DNA of 64,000 nt from Valencia hispanica (taxonomy: Eukaryota; Chordata; Actinopteri; Cyprinodontiformes; Valenciidae): contig OY747713.1 in the NCBI GenBank assembly GCA_963556495.2, positions 467,501 to 531,500 of the forward strand, in the 5' to 3' direction. The notes under the pieces are model-generated. The model worked only from the letters and a program-made list of their open reading frames with translations, did not search any database and had not been told where the DNA came from. This document shows positions 22,633-33,773 of the stretch, one piece after another (within the stretch, counting starts at the first letter, position 1; each line of letters begins with the position of its first letter). The translations under genes and the position numbers were made by a program.

Positions 22633-25200
22633 GCCGTAGCGGTCTTTATTTGACAGTGGATAGCCTAGAAAAGGGGAGAGAAGTGGGTGATGATATGCAG
22701 CAAAGGTCCAAAAGGATGGAACTCAAACTCTGGAAAACTGCGTCGAGGACTGAGGTCTCTGCACATGAGGAACTAACCACTATGCCACATGACGCCCCCA
22801 AAGACCATTATGGAATAGAAAATAATCATAATAGTAATTAAATAGCAAGAAATCAAAATAATAGTAAACACACACACGCACTCAGACCAGCTCACATAGT
22901 TCACCAAATTCCCCATCAATCTCTAAGACATAACAATATAACATTGCATTGAGCCATTGAGGCAAACACAAACACATAGTATTCAATGCAGAATTTAAAA
23001 AAACATTTATTTAATGTCAGTTAGCTAAAAAGTAGAAAAATGAATGGAACAACACATTTATTTATAGTTATTTAACTAATAAACTCAGAAGTGAATACAA
23101 CTGTAACAATGGCTTATAGTCATTCATCTAAAAATTAGAAAAGTAGATTAATCATGTGCCACAGATAGGTAGGTTTTGGCTATGAATAATTATAAATAAT
23201 TGCTTAGGGCAATTATTTATCAGATTAATAATTTTATGTAAAAATGACCACGTTTAGGGCACCACCTGGATTCCAGGAATACCAATAGCCAAAAAGTTCA
23301 GTCTCAGTTTATGTTTATGATTACCTGCCTGATAAGGCTGAGATAATAAAACAATAGATGAAGGAATAAGTTCTTGACGTACCTGAACAGCAAGTTACTA
23401 AACATGTAGGTGAAATAACAACAACAGTTTTCCAAAATACAAGAGTTTATTACAACAAGAATTCACTTTCAGTTAACATGCTTTAATCAACAAACTCACC
23501 AAACTAGTAAAACACAACTGAACTGCTAAGAAAAGAATAACGATAATAAAACTCACACTCAGAAGTGAAACAGTAAAAGTGATAAAAACGCACAGAAATA
23601 GAAACAACAATAAATTGATAATGATGTCACAGTTCAGAATGAATATGTTTGCTCAAAAACCAAGGCTTGTATTGAACGGTGTTAGGAATAAAGCTAAGTT
23701 AGTTTTAAACTAATTGTGGTTAGTTTAAGACTAATCAGCAGATTCTGGTTTGTTTTCAAACCACCAATTCACAATGCAAAGCAGAAGTGAAGAAAAACAT
23801 ATTTAGAAGAAGTAATGTTTCATTAAACCATTCGCTGAATTAGAAATCAATAACCTTTAGATAACTGATTCTATTTAATGGAACGGTCACCGCAGTGATT
23901 GATCTAATTTAATATTTAGACTTTATGTTGACGTTAACGGCGGCACCAATTATGTCGATCTAATTTAGTATTTTGACTTACCAAGAAGTCGGTCTCAAAA
24001 ATGACTTAAAAGATTAGTTTAGTGTTTAAACTGTTTTAAAGTCGATCTTTACTTTGAATAGCATTAACGGCAGTCTTTATTGTTCATGAATAAAAAGGCT
24101 GTCAATGGCGGGCCCACGTTGTTCACTAGAGCATGTAGCTTACAGCGAACTCACGTGGTGCTGCTTAAAGTCGCTCTGGATCATTTATTAAACATCAAAC
24201 AACGAAAAACTGTCGGATTGAGTTACTCAGGTTGCAGGATATAAAACGACTTTCCATCGGAAACCTCGAAAATCACTGTTTAAACCTCCAGGCCGACCGG
24301 CCTGTTTGTACCCAAACAATAAATGAAATCTTACACAAAGTAACAAATCACAGTGAAATAAACAATCCTTAAATCTTGTTTAAACTAAACTAATCTCGCC
24401 TCTGCCCAGACAGACCTTATTGAACGGTTAAAGTTCTCCAAGTCGCTCCGTGGATGATGGGCGAAGCTAACACAACGTTAGCCGGCAGGCTAACAATAGC
24501 TGCGGTCGGTTAGCAGCGGTAGGCCGTATGGCTGTTGTAGCGTAGCAGCCATGGAGCTGGAACGTCGTCGTCCTCTCCCGCTTGCTTACACAGCGATCAG
24601 CTCTACCCTCTTTCACTGAAAGTACCTTAGTCCGCAGCTTCCAGCACAGCGTTCATCTTACATAAGCTCCGTCGGCGGTGGATGTAACGGCTGTAGTCTG
24701 GACTCGGCTCTGCACCATTCAGTAGCTGGTTAGCAGTTCGCTTCCTCACGGTAGCATCTGAAATTCAGAGTTTCTGTAGGGCTCAGGGCAGAACAGTGGG
24801 GTTTGTCTCAAGACACTGGGTTTGCGATTCACCTGATTGATCAACAGTCTTGTTGTCCTGGAAGTGGGTTCCTCCCAGAGCTCGCGTCTTTTCCCTCGCC
24901 AGCGAAGGAAACATGGATCTCTCCTGGCGCTGTTTGGCTGAACGCCAGAACTGGAGAGGGCGTGAAAATCTTTGGCGGTGCCTTATATAACCTCTGGTCC
25001 TCTTCTTCTCCTGTCAGAGCTAGAATGTGGGTTAGCGCCACCCAATGGCTGTGTGTCCCCAACAATCATGACATTCATACATTATCTTATAACTAAATAT
25101 GACAAAAGTGAGCATGACTAATACATTTGTTTATGGTCTTTGAACTGAAATAGCTTAAACTTAGCTTAAACACAAAAACGAGTGTACTGAAGGTGTGTTA
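22633..25200. mobile_element. Unidentified 2.5-kb insertion inside family C LINE
   Basis: The LINE coding sequence is continuous up to 22632 and resumes at about 25425. The material between is AT-rich (22800-24400), then more GC-rich with a TATA-like TTATATAA at 24983-24990 and no open frame of interest. The ends are not resolved. The segment near 22640-22800 and the segment 24420-25080 may belong to an LTR-type element, but no paired LTR, primer-binding site or target duplication could be shown. 25200-25420 looks like LINE 3' UTR again. Confidence 0.4.
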
Positions 25201-25424
25201 GGATTGCCTTTTGGAAAGTTTGAAACGAAGTAAGAGAACGAATATCTAGAGGAAGACTGTTCCAGTGTTGAGGAGCTTTGACATTAAAAGCATATTTTCT
25301 ACTTCTCTATTGACTCTAGGATCTGTAAAGAAGAGACAATCATTGTGACGAAGGCTGTAAGATGATTTATAAGGTACTAAATATTGTTTTAAGTATAAGG
25401 GCTAATCATAGTGAATGCTTTTAC

Positions 25425-25739
25425 TTATAAAATTGTAATTTGGGGGAAATTGGGAGGAGTCGATTCTGTTAATGCAGATGTTTCATTATTTACATCTAAC
25501 CAGGTTTCTGGTAGAAACATAGTGTCTACATTATGTTCAGTGATGAAGTCATTAGTTAGAAACAACTTCCCTGACAGAGACCTAATGTTTAATAAAGCTA
25601 ACTTAAGAAGTTTGATGATGGGTAGCTCAACCTTCTGACAGGTTGAAAGATTTGGCTTAAGATGAGAGAATTTGGCTTTAATCTTTTGTTTTCTTCTGGT
25701 TATAAGCAGTGGAATACTACTTTTAGGGTGGCCAGACAA
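25425..25739 (-). pseudogene. Family C LINE ORF2 N-terminal fragment
   Basis: An open frame of 104 residues on the reverse strand containing [19 protein letters not shown] and MFLPETWLDVNNE, the start of a LINE APE endonuclease and homologous to the ORF2 start at 2836-2950 in the L2-like family. It stops where the anonymous insertion and deletion begin. Confidence 0.75.
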
Positions 25740-26354
25740 ATTCTGGGGGACGATGAGAGTAGAATTACTGTCAGGTCCCCTTCTATATATCTGTTATTAC
25801 CAGTTGTGGTAGGGGCGAAGTACATTTAGCGTTAGTTCCAGGGGTCTGAGATTGTCCATGTTTCAGCGTTTGTTGTGTTCCAATCCTAATTTGTGCCTTC
25901 AGTCTGTCAGATAAGTTTTTTAACTTGAATCTGCTTCCCTTCTGGAGAGAGATAGACAGTTGACAACATCTCCACCAGCAGCTGATCTCTGGGCTGCATG
26001 AGCTCCTTTTTTACCGACTGTTTCAGCTCCATGTTGGAAAACTGTTTCACTTTCAGCAGTCCTTTTGAAATGTTGCTTTTATTTTCAAAATGCTATTGTT
26101 TTGAAATTCTTTTTTTTCCATCTCATGTGAATTTTACTTTGAAATACCTGATCTATTGATGTCAGAAGTCTTATTTTATGCTAATTTATCTCAAATTAAA
26201 CATTAAACTTTTTGATTAGATTGAATATTGGCAAACAAAGAACAGTAAAAGTTATTTTCTTAATATTTGCCTTAAAATTACTTCAAAATTCAGAATTTAT
26301 TCTCTTTTTGTTTTAAATTTTGAACAACAGAATAAAGTTGTAGTAAATAAAAAT

Positions 26355-26600
26355 GTTTACAGGAAGAGATCCGGGCTGCACAGTGGAGCAGCTGGTAGCA
26401 CTGCTGCCTTGCAGCAAGAAGGTACTGGGTTCAAATCCCAGCCTGGGCATGTGTGGGTTCCCTCTGGGTACTCCAGCTTCCTCCCACAGTCAAACTGGAC
26501 TGTTAGACGTATTGGTCTCGCTAAATGCCCTTAGGTGAGTGTGTGTGCGCGATGGACTGGTGTCCAGGTTAGACCCCGCCTCTTACCTAGGCATCAGCTG
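26355..26600 (+). mobile_element. tRNA-like SINE
   Basis: The head has an A-box-like GTGGAGCAGCTGGTAGCAC and a B box GGTTCAAATCC (26428-26438), the internal Pol III promoter layout of tRNA-derived SINEs. The body (CTTCCTCCCACAGTCAAACT, GGTCTCGCTAAATGCCC, GATGGACTGGTGTCCAGG) recurs in reverse at 39236-39495 and in part at 53405-53545. The 3' end is eroded. Confidence 0.75.
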
Positions 26601-26699
26601 ATTTGTAGTTTCAGGAAGCACATTTTCCCCTTCATCAACCTCTGCCACCTCATAAGTCTAGTCTTTACAGCGTTGGAGTCTCATCCAAAGTTTTAACGC

Positions 26700-26780
26700 T
26701 TCACTTATGCACTGTTTAGTAAGTAGTGTGTGATGTGAATTGGTGCTATATAAATAAACTGAATTTAATTTTCACATCTG
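26700..26780 (+). mobile_element. L2-like LINE 3' scrap
   Basis: GTGAATTGGTGCTATATAAA followed by TAAACTGAATTTAAT matches the extreme 3' end of the main LINE family (6145-6185). Confidence 0.7.
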
Positions 26781-27353
26781 CCTACTGAGGAGCAGAAACG
26801 TGGAGAATTTTGTTCACAGCTGCTCATGTTTTCTGCAAACTGCAGTTTCCTTCCCACATAAAATCCTTTTCACTGACCTTTAATGTCCTTTTAAGGCTCG
26901 GTTAATGACTCAGAGGTTTTCCTACTTGTCTAATAAATTGGTTTCAGATCAAGTTTTACTAACACCTCATTGGGCAGAGTGACAAGTCAGGCCTTCAGCA
27001 GGCCAATATTTCCGACAGCTCATTAGATACCTCATTTAATAAGCTGATGGGAAACTCTCTTTAATGTGGCGTAAAAAGAAGAAAGAAGCTGAAAAATTAT
27101 GTTTAGAAAGTGTCTCATGGAAATACCAGAAAGATTCCTCTGAGAACAAAAGATGGTTTCAAAGTTGAGTTTGGTTTACAAGCCAAGCAGCTGCCATGAA
27201 GCATGACCCTCATCTCTTTGGAATGACTTGGACTTATTCTGAGTTAAAAACACAAAGATTTCTTTCTGGAGCAAATGTAAATGTGAGTGATGTAACAGAG
27301 AATAACATTTTATTTCTGATCTGCACTGTTTTCTTTTCTCTATTTTCATTCAG

Positions 27354-27409
27354 ACGGCCACCACATCTGGGAGACTGAGGCCAAGGTTGAGAGAGACTCG
27401 TTGAAACCA
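27354..27409 (+). CDS. nfatc1: nfatc1 exon: IPT/TIG domain, small middle exon
   Basis: The acceptor TTCATTCAG precedes 27354 and the donor GTAAGC follows 27409. A 56-base exon completing the split aspartate codon and encoding GHHIWETEAKVERDSLKP, ending in phase 0. Mammalian NFATC1 has GHHVWEMEAKTDRDLCKP at this place, from memory, which supports both the call and the borders. It is separated by 14.6 kb from the previous exon and 7.96 kb from the next. Confidence 0.93.
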
Positions 27410-28072
27410 GTAAGCAGATCTAAGATCGATTCCATCATCCACTTCCTGTTTTATGCAAACCTGAGTCTGTAACTAACTTTTAATGTTTTAAGTTCTATTC
27501 ATTTAAATTAAAAACTTTGTAATCTGATAAATTGGCTAAGAAAAGCTGTGTTGGATTCCATTTTCACTTTAATTCAATCCTCCATCCCAAGCAAGCATGG
27601 GGTGACAGTGGAGAGGAGAAAGTCTTGTTTTGTAAATAGTGGGTAGTTGGCTCATGATTGGGTAACTCGTGTTGCGTCATTTCCTGTTGTCTCTGTTGCA
27701 CTCCCTGGAGCTGTTTGGTGTTCTCTCATGAATTGATCTAGTTTTCTCTGTGCTGAGGCATTTCTAAGTTATTTTAATACAAGCACAGTAAAACATATAT
27801 TTTCTCTTGGTGTACTTTATGTTTTGGGAACTCTTTGTGTTTCACACGTTATTTCTTGGCGTCTAGCTAGCTTAGTTAGCTTAGCTTCATTGCAGCTATG
27901 GCTACTCCTCTTCCCTCTCCTTCTATCTCTCATTATCCGCCTAAATCTCCTCCTCGCTCTTGCTCTCTGTGTCAGATGTTTAGTCACTTCCCCGCCTCCT
28001 GTACTGATAATGGTAACTGTAATAAATGTAACATTTTTGTGACTTTGGAGGTGAGGATGTCAGAGTTAGATT
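27410..28072. other. Intron sequence with a short LINE scrap
   Basis: Mostly unrecognised. At 27565-27620 a short reverse L2-like scrap is visible (CAAGCAAGCATGGGGTGACA, compare 15772-15795). Confidence 0.4.
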
Positions 28073-28605
28073 CAATTCAATTCAAATTCAAAATTACTTT
28101 ATTAATCCCAAAGGGAAATTAAATGTTGTTGTAACTCATTAAGAAAGTTCCTTCAAAGATTTGTTGTAGATGCTGATGGCTGTGGGTAGGGATGATCTCC
28201 TGTAGCAGTCTGCAGATCTGAAGAAGCCTCTGACTGAAGACGCTCTGTAGTTGTATGACAGTCTGATGTAGAGGATGATCAGGATCTATGGCGTCTTCTT
28301 TTCAACTCATCAGGGTTTTGTAGCTGTAGTTGAGGTCTTATTTGAGCTTTTGTGATGTTAATCAGCTGGTGCCAGTTGTAAACCACCTTGTTGCCATGGT
28401 TATGCATCATAACAAATGTCCAAAAATAAAAAGTATCAGCAAAAATCCTTCCAGCTGCACAGCATTCAAAACCAGAGAGAACAGTTGTCCACAAAAACGA
28501 TGTTTCAACCAGAAATGGAAGAATTCAAGTTTTAAAAAAGAAAAAAATATGAACCAAAGTAACAGAGCTACTCCAACATGCTGCCACCTTGAGCGGCGCA
28601 ATTCC
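28073..28605 (-). mobile_element. LINE deletion derivative (family B), reverse
   Basis: The reverse complement begins like 8312 (GCGCCGCTCAAGGTGGCAGC, ATGTTGGAGTAGC), passes the GTAACCATGGCAACAAGGTGG-like stretch, and then at the GATCC near 28287 jumps straight to TGATCATCCTCTACATCAGA and the AATAAAGTAATTTTGAATTT tail at 28073. The breakpoint differs from that at 8312-9003. Confidence 0.75.
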
Positions 28606-28645
28606 GGAATGAAGATGCCCGGCTCCGCGCTGTTTAAAACAATGT

Positions 28646-28893
28646 CAGACTCTGTAATCTTTTCTGGTCCCCTGCCTGATCGGACCAGTGACGACATGTT
28701 TAGCCGCATGCTGTCATTCCATCAATGGTTGTCTGGGTGGTGTCCTGCAAACGATGTGGGCTACATTGATAACTGGAGAACTTTTTGGGGAAAACCTGGT
28801 CTGATCCGGAGAGACGGCATCCATCCCACTTTGGATGGAGCAGCTCTTCTTTCTAGGAATATGGCCGAATTTATTAGTCCTCCAAAACACTGA
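28646..28893 (+). pseudogene. LINE ORF1 C-terminal fragment
   Basis: Encodes the last 80 residues of the esterase-like ORF1 ([44 protein letters not shown]). The nucleophile and GGND blocks are deleted, so no active esterase is possible. Confidence 0.75.
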
Positions 28894-29502
28894 CAACCCA
28901 GGGTCCAGACCAGGAAGCAGAGTCGTAGTTTAACCCACCTCTCTGCTGCTTCTGTGCTGTTACCCCCCCATTACCCTATAGAAACAGTGTCTTGCCCGCG
29001 GCCAAAATTAAATGGATTAAAAGTTAAGCCAACAAAAGCAAATTATGGAAATCTCATTAAAATAAATACAACTTTGACTGAACAGAAAAATAAATCTATT
29101 AAATGTGATTTATTAAACATAAGATCTCTCTCCTCAAAGACTTTGTTAGTAAATGACTTGATTTGTGATCAAAATCATTTGTTTTGTCTCACAGAAACCT
29201 GGCTGCAGCAGGAGGATTATGTCGGTTTAAATGAGTCAACCCCTTCGAATTATTAAAATTTTCACATTCCTAGAAATACTGGGCGAGGAGGAGGAGTTGC
29301 AACCATTTTTCATTCTGATTTACTAATTAGTCCCAGACCAATTGATAGCTACAGTTCTTTTCAACATCTACTCCGTATTTTCCTCATCCAAGTTGCAAAA
29401 CATTAAAACCACTTTTGGTTTTAGTTTAGTATTGTCCACCAGGCCCTTACTCTCACTTATTAGATCAGATGTTATATTTTTTTAAATCAGATTTAGTATT
29501 AA

Positions 29503-29820
29503 GTTATCTACAAGAAGGCACATATAAAACTTCGGTTCTGGTTCTGTTCTTGTCAATACTGTGGAACCTCTGGAGATGATGATGCAAAGAAGGATTCTTC
29601 ATAAATTCAAAAAATTATGGACAACCCTGAGCATCCTCTTCATGAGACTGTGTCTTCAGTCGGAGCCTTCTTCAGTTTTGCTGTAAAACAGACTGCTACA
29701 GGAAATCCTTCCTGCGCACAGCCATCATGATCTACAACAACTCCTTAAAGAATTATTAGCATGAGCTACAGCAACAATTCATTTCCCTCTGGGATTAATA
29801 AAGTATTTTTGAATTGAACT
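29503..29820 (+). mobile_element. Nested family B LINE 3' fragment
   Basis: Interrupts LINE copy 2 between TTTAGTATTAA (ending at 29502) and ATACTGATAGGG (from about 29824), which are contiguous at 3210-3230 and 46430-46450. The insert ends in GGGATTAATAAAGTATTTTT and GAATTGAACTG, the family B tail. It is younger than copy 2. Confidence 0.75.
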
Positions 29821-29843
29821 GAAATACTGATAGGGTCATTATA

Positions 29844-30587
29844 GTGGGGGACTTTAATATGGATACTGAAAGTGATAGCCTAAATGCAGCCTTTAGTGCT
29901 ATTTCAGACTCAACTGGCTTTACTCAAAAAGTACAGGGATCGACCCACTCGGGCAAACACACTTTGGACCTTGTACTGACATACGGTATTGAGTGTGAGG
30001 AAATAACAGTCCACCCACATAACCCGGTCCTGTCTGACCACTTCTTGATAACTTTTGAATTTACTTTAACTGAACATCTTAAATCTGAAGGAAAATGTCA
30101 TTATAGTAGAGCTCTATCAGACAATGCTGTAACAATTTTTAAAGAATCTGTTCCATTCTTACTTTCCTCAGTGTCTCAGAGTAACTCAGTGGATGGCAGC
30201 AATTCTATCTCTAACCCTTCAGAAATTGATGGTCTGGTTCACAGCGTTACGTCCTCATTGCGTTTGGCACTAGATAGTGTAGCCCCCTTAAAAAAGAAAG
30301 TGGCTAGCCATAGGAGGCTGACTCCTTGGTTCAACGCAGAGTTGCGTACTTTAAAGCAGAATACTAGGAAGTTGGAGAGAAAATGGCGCTTTACACATCT
30401 AGAGGATTCCTATTTAACCTGGAATAACAGTCTATTGCTGTATAAAAAGACCCTTCGACAAGCTAGAACACCGTATTTTTCATCATTAATAGACGCGAAT
30501 AAAAACAATCCTAGGTTTAGTACAGTTGCCAAACTTACACAGAGTCATAGCTCTGTTGAGCCAACTATTCCCCCAGCAGATTTCTAA
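29844..30587 (+). pseudogene. LINE ORF2 fragment (endonuclease end and linker)
   Basis: An open frame of 247 residues starting at GDFNMDTESDSLN and containing HSGKHTLDLVLTYGIE, LSDHFLITFEF and the linker up to AKLTQSHSSVEPTIPPA. It runs into the deletion that removes the reverse transcriptase. GDFNIH here reads GDFNM, with a four-codon loss compared with 3244. Confidence 0.8.
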
Positions 30588-31080
30588 AAGTAGAATGGGA
30601 GGCAGATCTTTTAGTTATCAGGCTCCTCTCCTGTGGAACCAGCTCCCAGCTTTAGTCCGTGAGGCAGACACTCTGTTTACTTTTAAGGCCAGGCTTAAAA
30701 CTTTCCTTTTTGATGATGGCGCTCCCAGTAACTGAACATCCACTATGTCCTGTTATCAACTTTTTACTTTCTGTAACATAGAAAGTTCTCTTATATCAGA
30801 TCTTCTGTTCCTTCTGTGTTTCTGCTCTGTCTTCTCAAACCCCCAGACGGTCGTGGCAGATGGCCGCTCCTACTGAGCCTGGTTCTGTTGGAGGTTTCTT
30901 CCTGTTAAAGTTGAGTTTTTCCTCTCCACTGTCGCTACATGCTTGCTCAGTATGAGGGATTGCTGAGGTTGGAGTCTGCATCAACGGGACACAACCTCAA
31001 GTCAACGACTCGATGCAATCTGCTGGGATTCCTTAGATAGAAAACTTTAAACTGATTGGATGTTTGTATTGAAATGACGA

Positions 31081-33089
31081 ACTTTTGTTGTTTCTGGTCA
31101 ATTTTCTAATTCGGAAGAGTAGTTGTTTCTATTATTAATTAATTTCTAGAGATTTTAAAGTTGTTTTTGCACTTGTGAAAGCCTATCTAAAGTTTGTTAT
31201 TAAATTGTTCATTCTAACCACATGGAGAATACATGCTTTAAATATGTTCAAATCAAAAGTCACAGTCATGACGTGTTTCAGGACTGGGCCAAGTGTCCTT
31301 TTTTTTGGAAATCAAAATATGGTCACCGTAGGATTAAGAGGATGTTCAGGATTGTCAGTAATTTTCTTGAATCGTTCTTTGAACAATAAAATACTGTTTG
31401 GTGATATAAGCATTAGGATTATTACGATAATTTAACGTTTCTTGATGGACATTAGAAGGGTGATACTAACTATTGGTATCTTTAAGCTAAACATGTCTCT
31501 GTGAAATTAGCATTTTGATGCTAACTGTTATTAGCATGTAGTTGTAGCATTGGGACACTAGCTATTAGCATTTCTTGGGCAATAATTTCACTGAATTAAA
31601 CAGTAACATTAGCATTGCTATGCTAATTATTAGCATATCTTATTTTTGGAAAAAACTCATTCCTTGGATGGAGTTTAACGAAGCTGACAGTAGAAATTAA
31701 AAGCTAACAATCTGAGTCAAACAATCTAAAAGCATTATGCATTTCTTTGGGAAGAAACAAACTATAGCCAACAGTATTAGCTGCTAATTTGGTCCAATTT
31801 CTTTGATTCAGTGAAATAACGGACTTTCATGTGTTGGATCAGATTTTTCACAGTGAATATAAATTATATAAGTAAACTGTGAAAGTAGCATTAATATGGA
31901 CGTGTGAGGTTTGATTTTCTGCTGCCAGGACAGAAGTTCTCTCTGTCTGTCTGAAATGTGCAGCTTCCAGACATCCAGGTTTTCAACCTTTGGGAGTTTG
32001 GGAGTCCGTCTGGGAAGACTGAGGGATGAGGTGGGATCCTGGGAGACAGACGAGGGGATTAGAGGGTGTCGGCGTGTGAAGCGCTGCACCTGCTCCCAGT
32101 TTGTTCTCATTAAAAAGACACTCACCCAGTTGCTGCTGGGACACATCTGTCTACCTGAAGGGACGGGAGTTTCCCTCCCCAGTCTGCTGGACTGGTCCCA
32201 TTATAAACATCGTCTCTGCCGTGGCCAGATTTAACCTCAGCTGAAGCTCCACAACTCCTCAGACCAGAATAACTAACTGCTCCTGACACCTGAACACTGT
32301 AAAATCCCCCTGTGGAGAAGGGATTTGGGCCATAGGAGGAATTATTTACAGTAGATTGATATGCATGGACCTGTAGGGACTGGGATGGAGCTATCTTCTC
32401 TCTCAACATCATCTCACCTCACTGAACGTGCTGGGACTTCCACAGCTTTCCTAAATGCATTTAGATGCATGGGAAGTTTTGGATTTAAACCAGGCTGCTC
32501 TTCAAAAGACTGCAGGATTTTATTGGGATCACAGCTGGCCAAATATTCCCGTTCTCTCTGGACACAGCTGCAGAATCAGATCTTGAGGTATTCAGCAGCT
32601 GATATTTTTAGGATCAGAAAGATTTAAGCACAGAGTAGAAGCTCCATCTGGCTTTAAAACTGCAGATATTTATTATAATGTGTGTCAGCTCTCACCTTTC
32701 CACGTCAGCTCGCTCTGCTTCAGTTCTGAAGCTCCGTTTTCTCAATAGATGGCTCTCTCCCTGGCTACTGCACAGCACCGATCAGACGCTCAGTCATAAA
32801 TATTCAGACACATCCACAGGAACACGCAGGGCTGACGTCTCCAGGCGATGAACCCAGGAACACAGTTGTTCAGCTCGGCTGCTGAAATAAACCATCCAGA
32901 CTCTCCAGAGTTCAGTTTGTCAGCGAGCAAACAGCCAGATTCCTTGGTTTCTGTGAGGCTCTTTATTCACAGCAACAAGCTGATTTTCACTGTTTTCTCT
33001 GCTCACACTGACAGTTTCTAACATGAGGAGGCTGAGGACAAACTGGATCTCATGTCTCATTGTTTCTAGGAATCTTTCAATTTCAGATT
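31081..33089. other. Intron sequence, no gene recognised
   Basis: No exon or repeat family was recognised. Between about 31500 and 31640 the motif TTAGCAT or its near variants recurs several times, a degenerate short repeat. Confidence 0.35.
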
Positions 33090-33240
33090 TTTTTATAAAT
33101 AGGGCCAATTCACAACATATAATCTTAAGGCACTTTGCATGAAAAGTCGTTTCAGTTCAATCACTCATCCATTCGAATTAATCTTCATCAGTTTAAAGGT
33201 TTTCTATCTAAGGAATCCCAGCAGACTGACTTGCAGAATT
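33090..33240 (-). mobile_element. L2-like LINE 3' fragment, reverse
   Basis: GGGCCAATTCACAACATATA, CACTTTGCATGAAAAGTC and CTAAGGAATCCCAGCAGACT correspond to the reverse complement of the family 3' UTR (compare 15580-15700). Confidence 0.75.
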
Positions 33241-33773
33241 CACTCCTCCTGGACCAACATGTAGGGGTCGGTTAGGGGTTAAAGGTTAGGGGTGGTTTAG
33301 AGTTGGGGTTAACTCAACAACCCAACGCAGTCGCCTGGCGTTAGGGTTACAGTTAACCTGCGTTGGGTCGCTGACAAAAAAACGACAAGAAATTAAAGCG
33401 TCACAAAAACAGGAAACACGTGACTTTCCTGGGATTAAAGTAGAAAATCACATGATGTGGTGATTTATTTAATGTCTTCAAAACTCAGATGATTCCTGTA
33501 ACAAGTTAAAGTTTGAAAATCAAAGGAAGTCATTAAAGCTGAGAATGGAAAAGTTCTTATCTGATATCATTGGTGCTGTTATGTCTAATAACCAGTAATT
33601 ACTGACAGTATTTTTTATATTTTTCTAACCTTTCAACATGATGAAAAATGACCACACCGCTGACATTGCTTAACATCCCATAATCCTGCGCTGCATCACT
33701 ATTTCTGTCACATGACATCGGTTATTGTTATCAGCCCAGTTTGACTTATCAGACCGATATATATATATATATA

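Larger units (their letters stand above)
20620..26080 (-). mobile_element. Second LINE family (family C), reverse, broken by insertions
   Basis: Reading from 26080 down, pieces of one LINE appear in the expected order. These are a possible ORF1 end (about 25880-26060), the ORF2 N-terminus (25739-25425, [15 protein letters not shown] and PETWLDV), the endonuclease (22632-22240, IIVGDFNI, HTLDLIISK, SDHFCVFFE), the RT (21930-21360, [31 protein letters not shown]), the C-terminal region (20978-20757, KHGEAAFSFYAPLIWNKLP) and a 3' UTR. An insertion with an 18-bp target duplication lies at 21950-22222 and a larger one at about 22633-25200. A poly-G run is at 20934-20949. Confidence 0.8.
28606..31080 (+). 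mobile_element. L2-like LINE with internal deletions (copy 2)
   Basis: Matches LINE copy 1 in four blocks: a 5' scrap (CTCCGCGCTGTT), the ORF1 C-terminus (28646-28893), ORF2 N-terminal and linker parts (29080-29500 and 29822-30578), and the C-terminus plus 3' UTR (30580-31080). Deletions occur within ORF1, at 30578 (the whole RT is missing) and near 30715. The 3' end is cut before the usual tail. A family B fragment is nested at 29503-29820. Confidence 0.88.
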
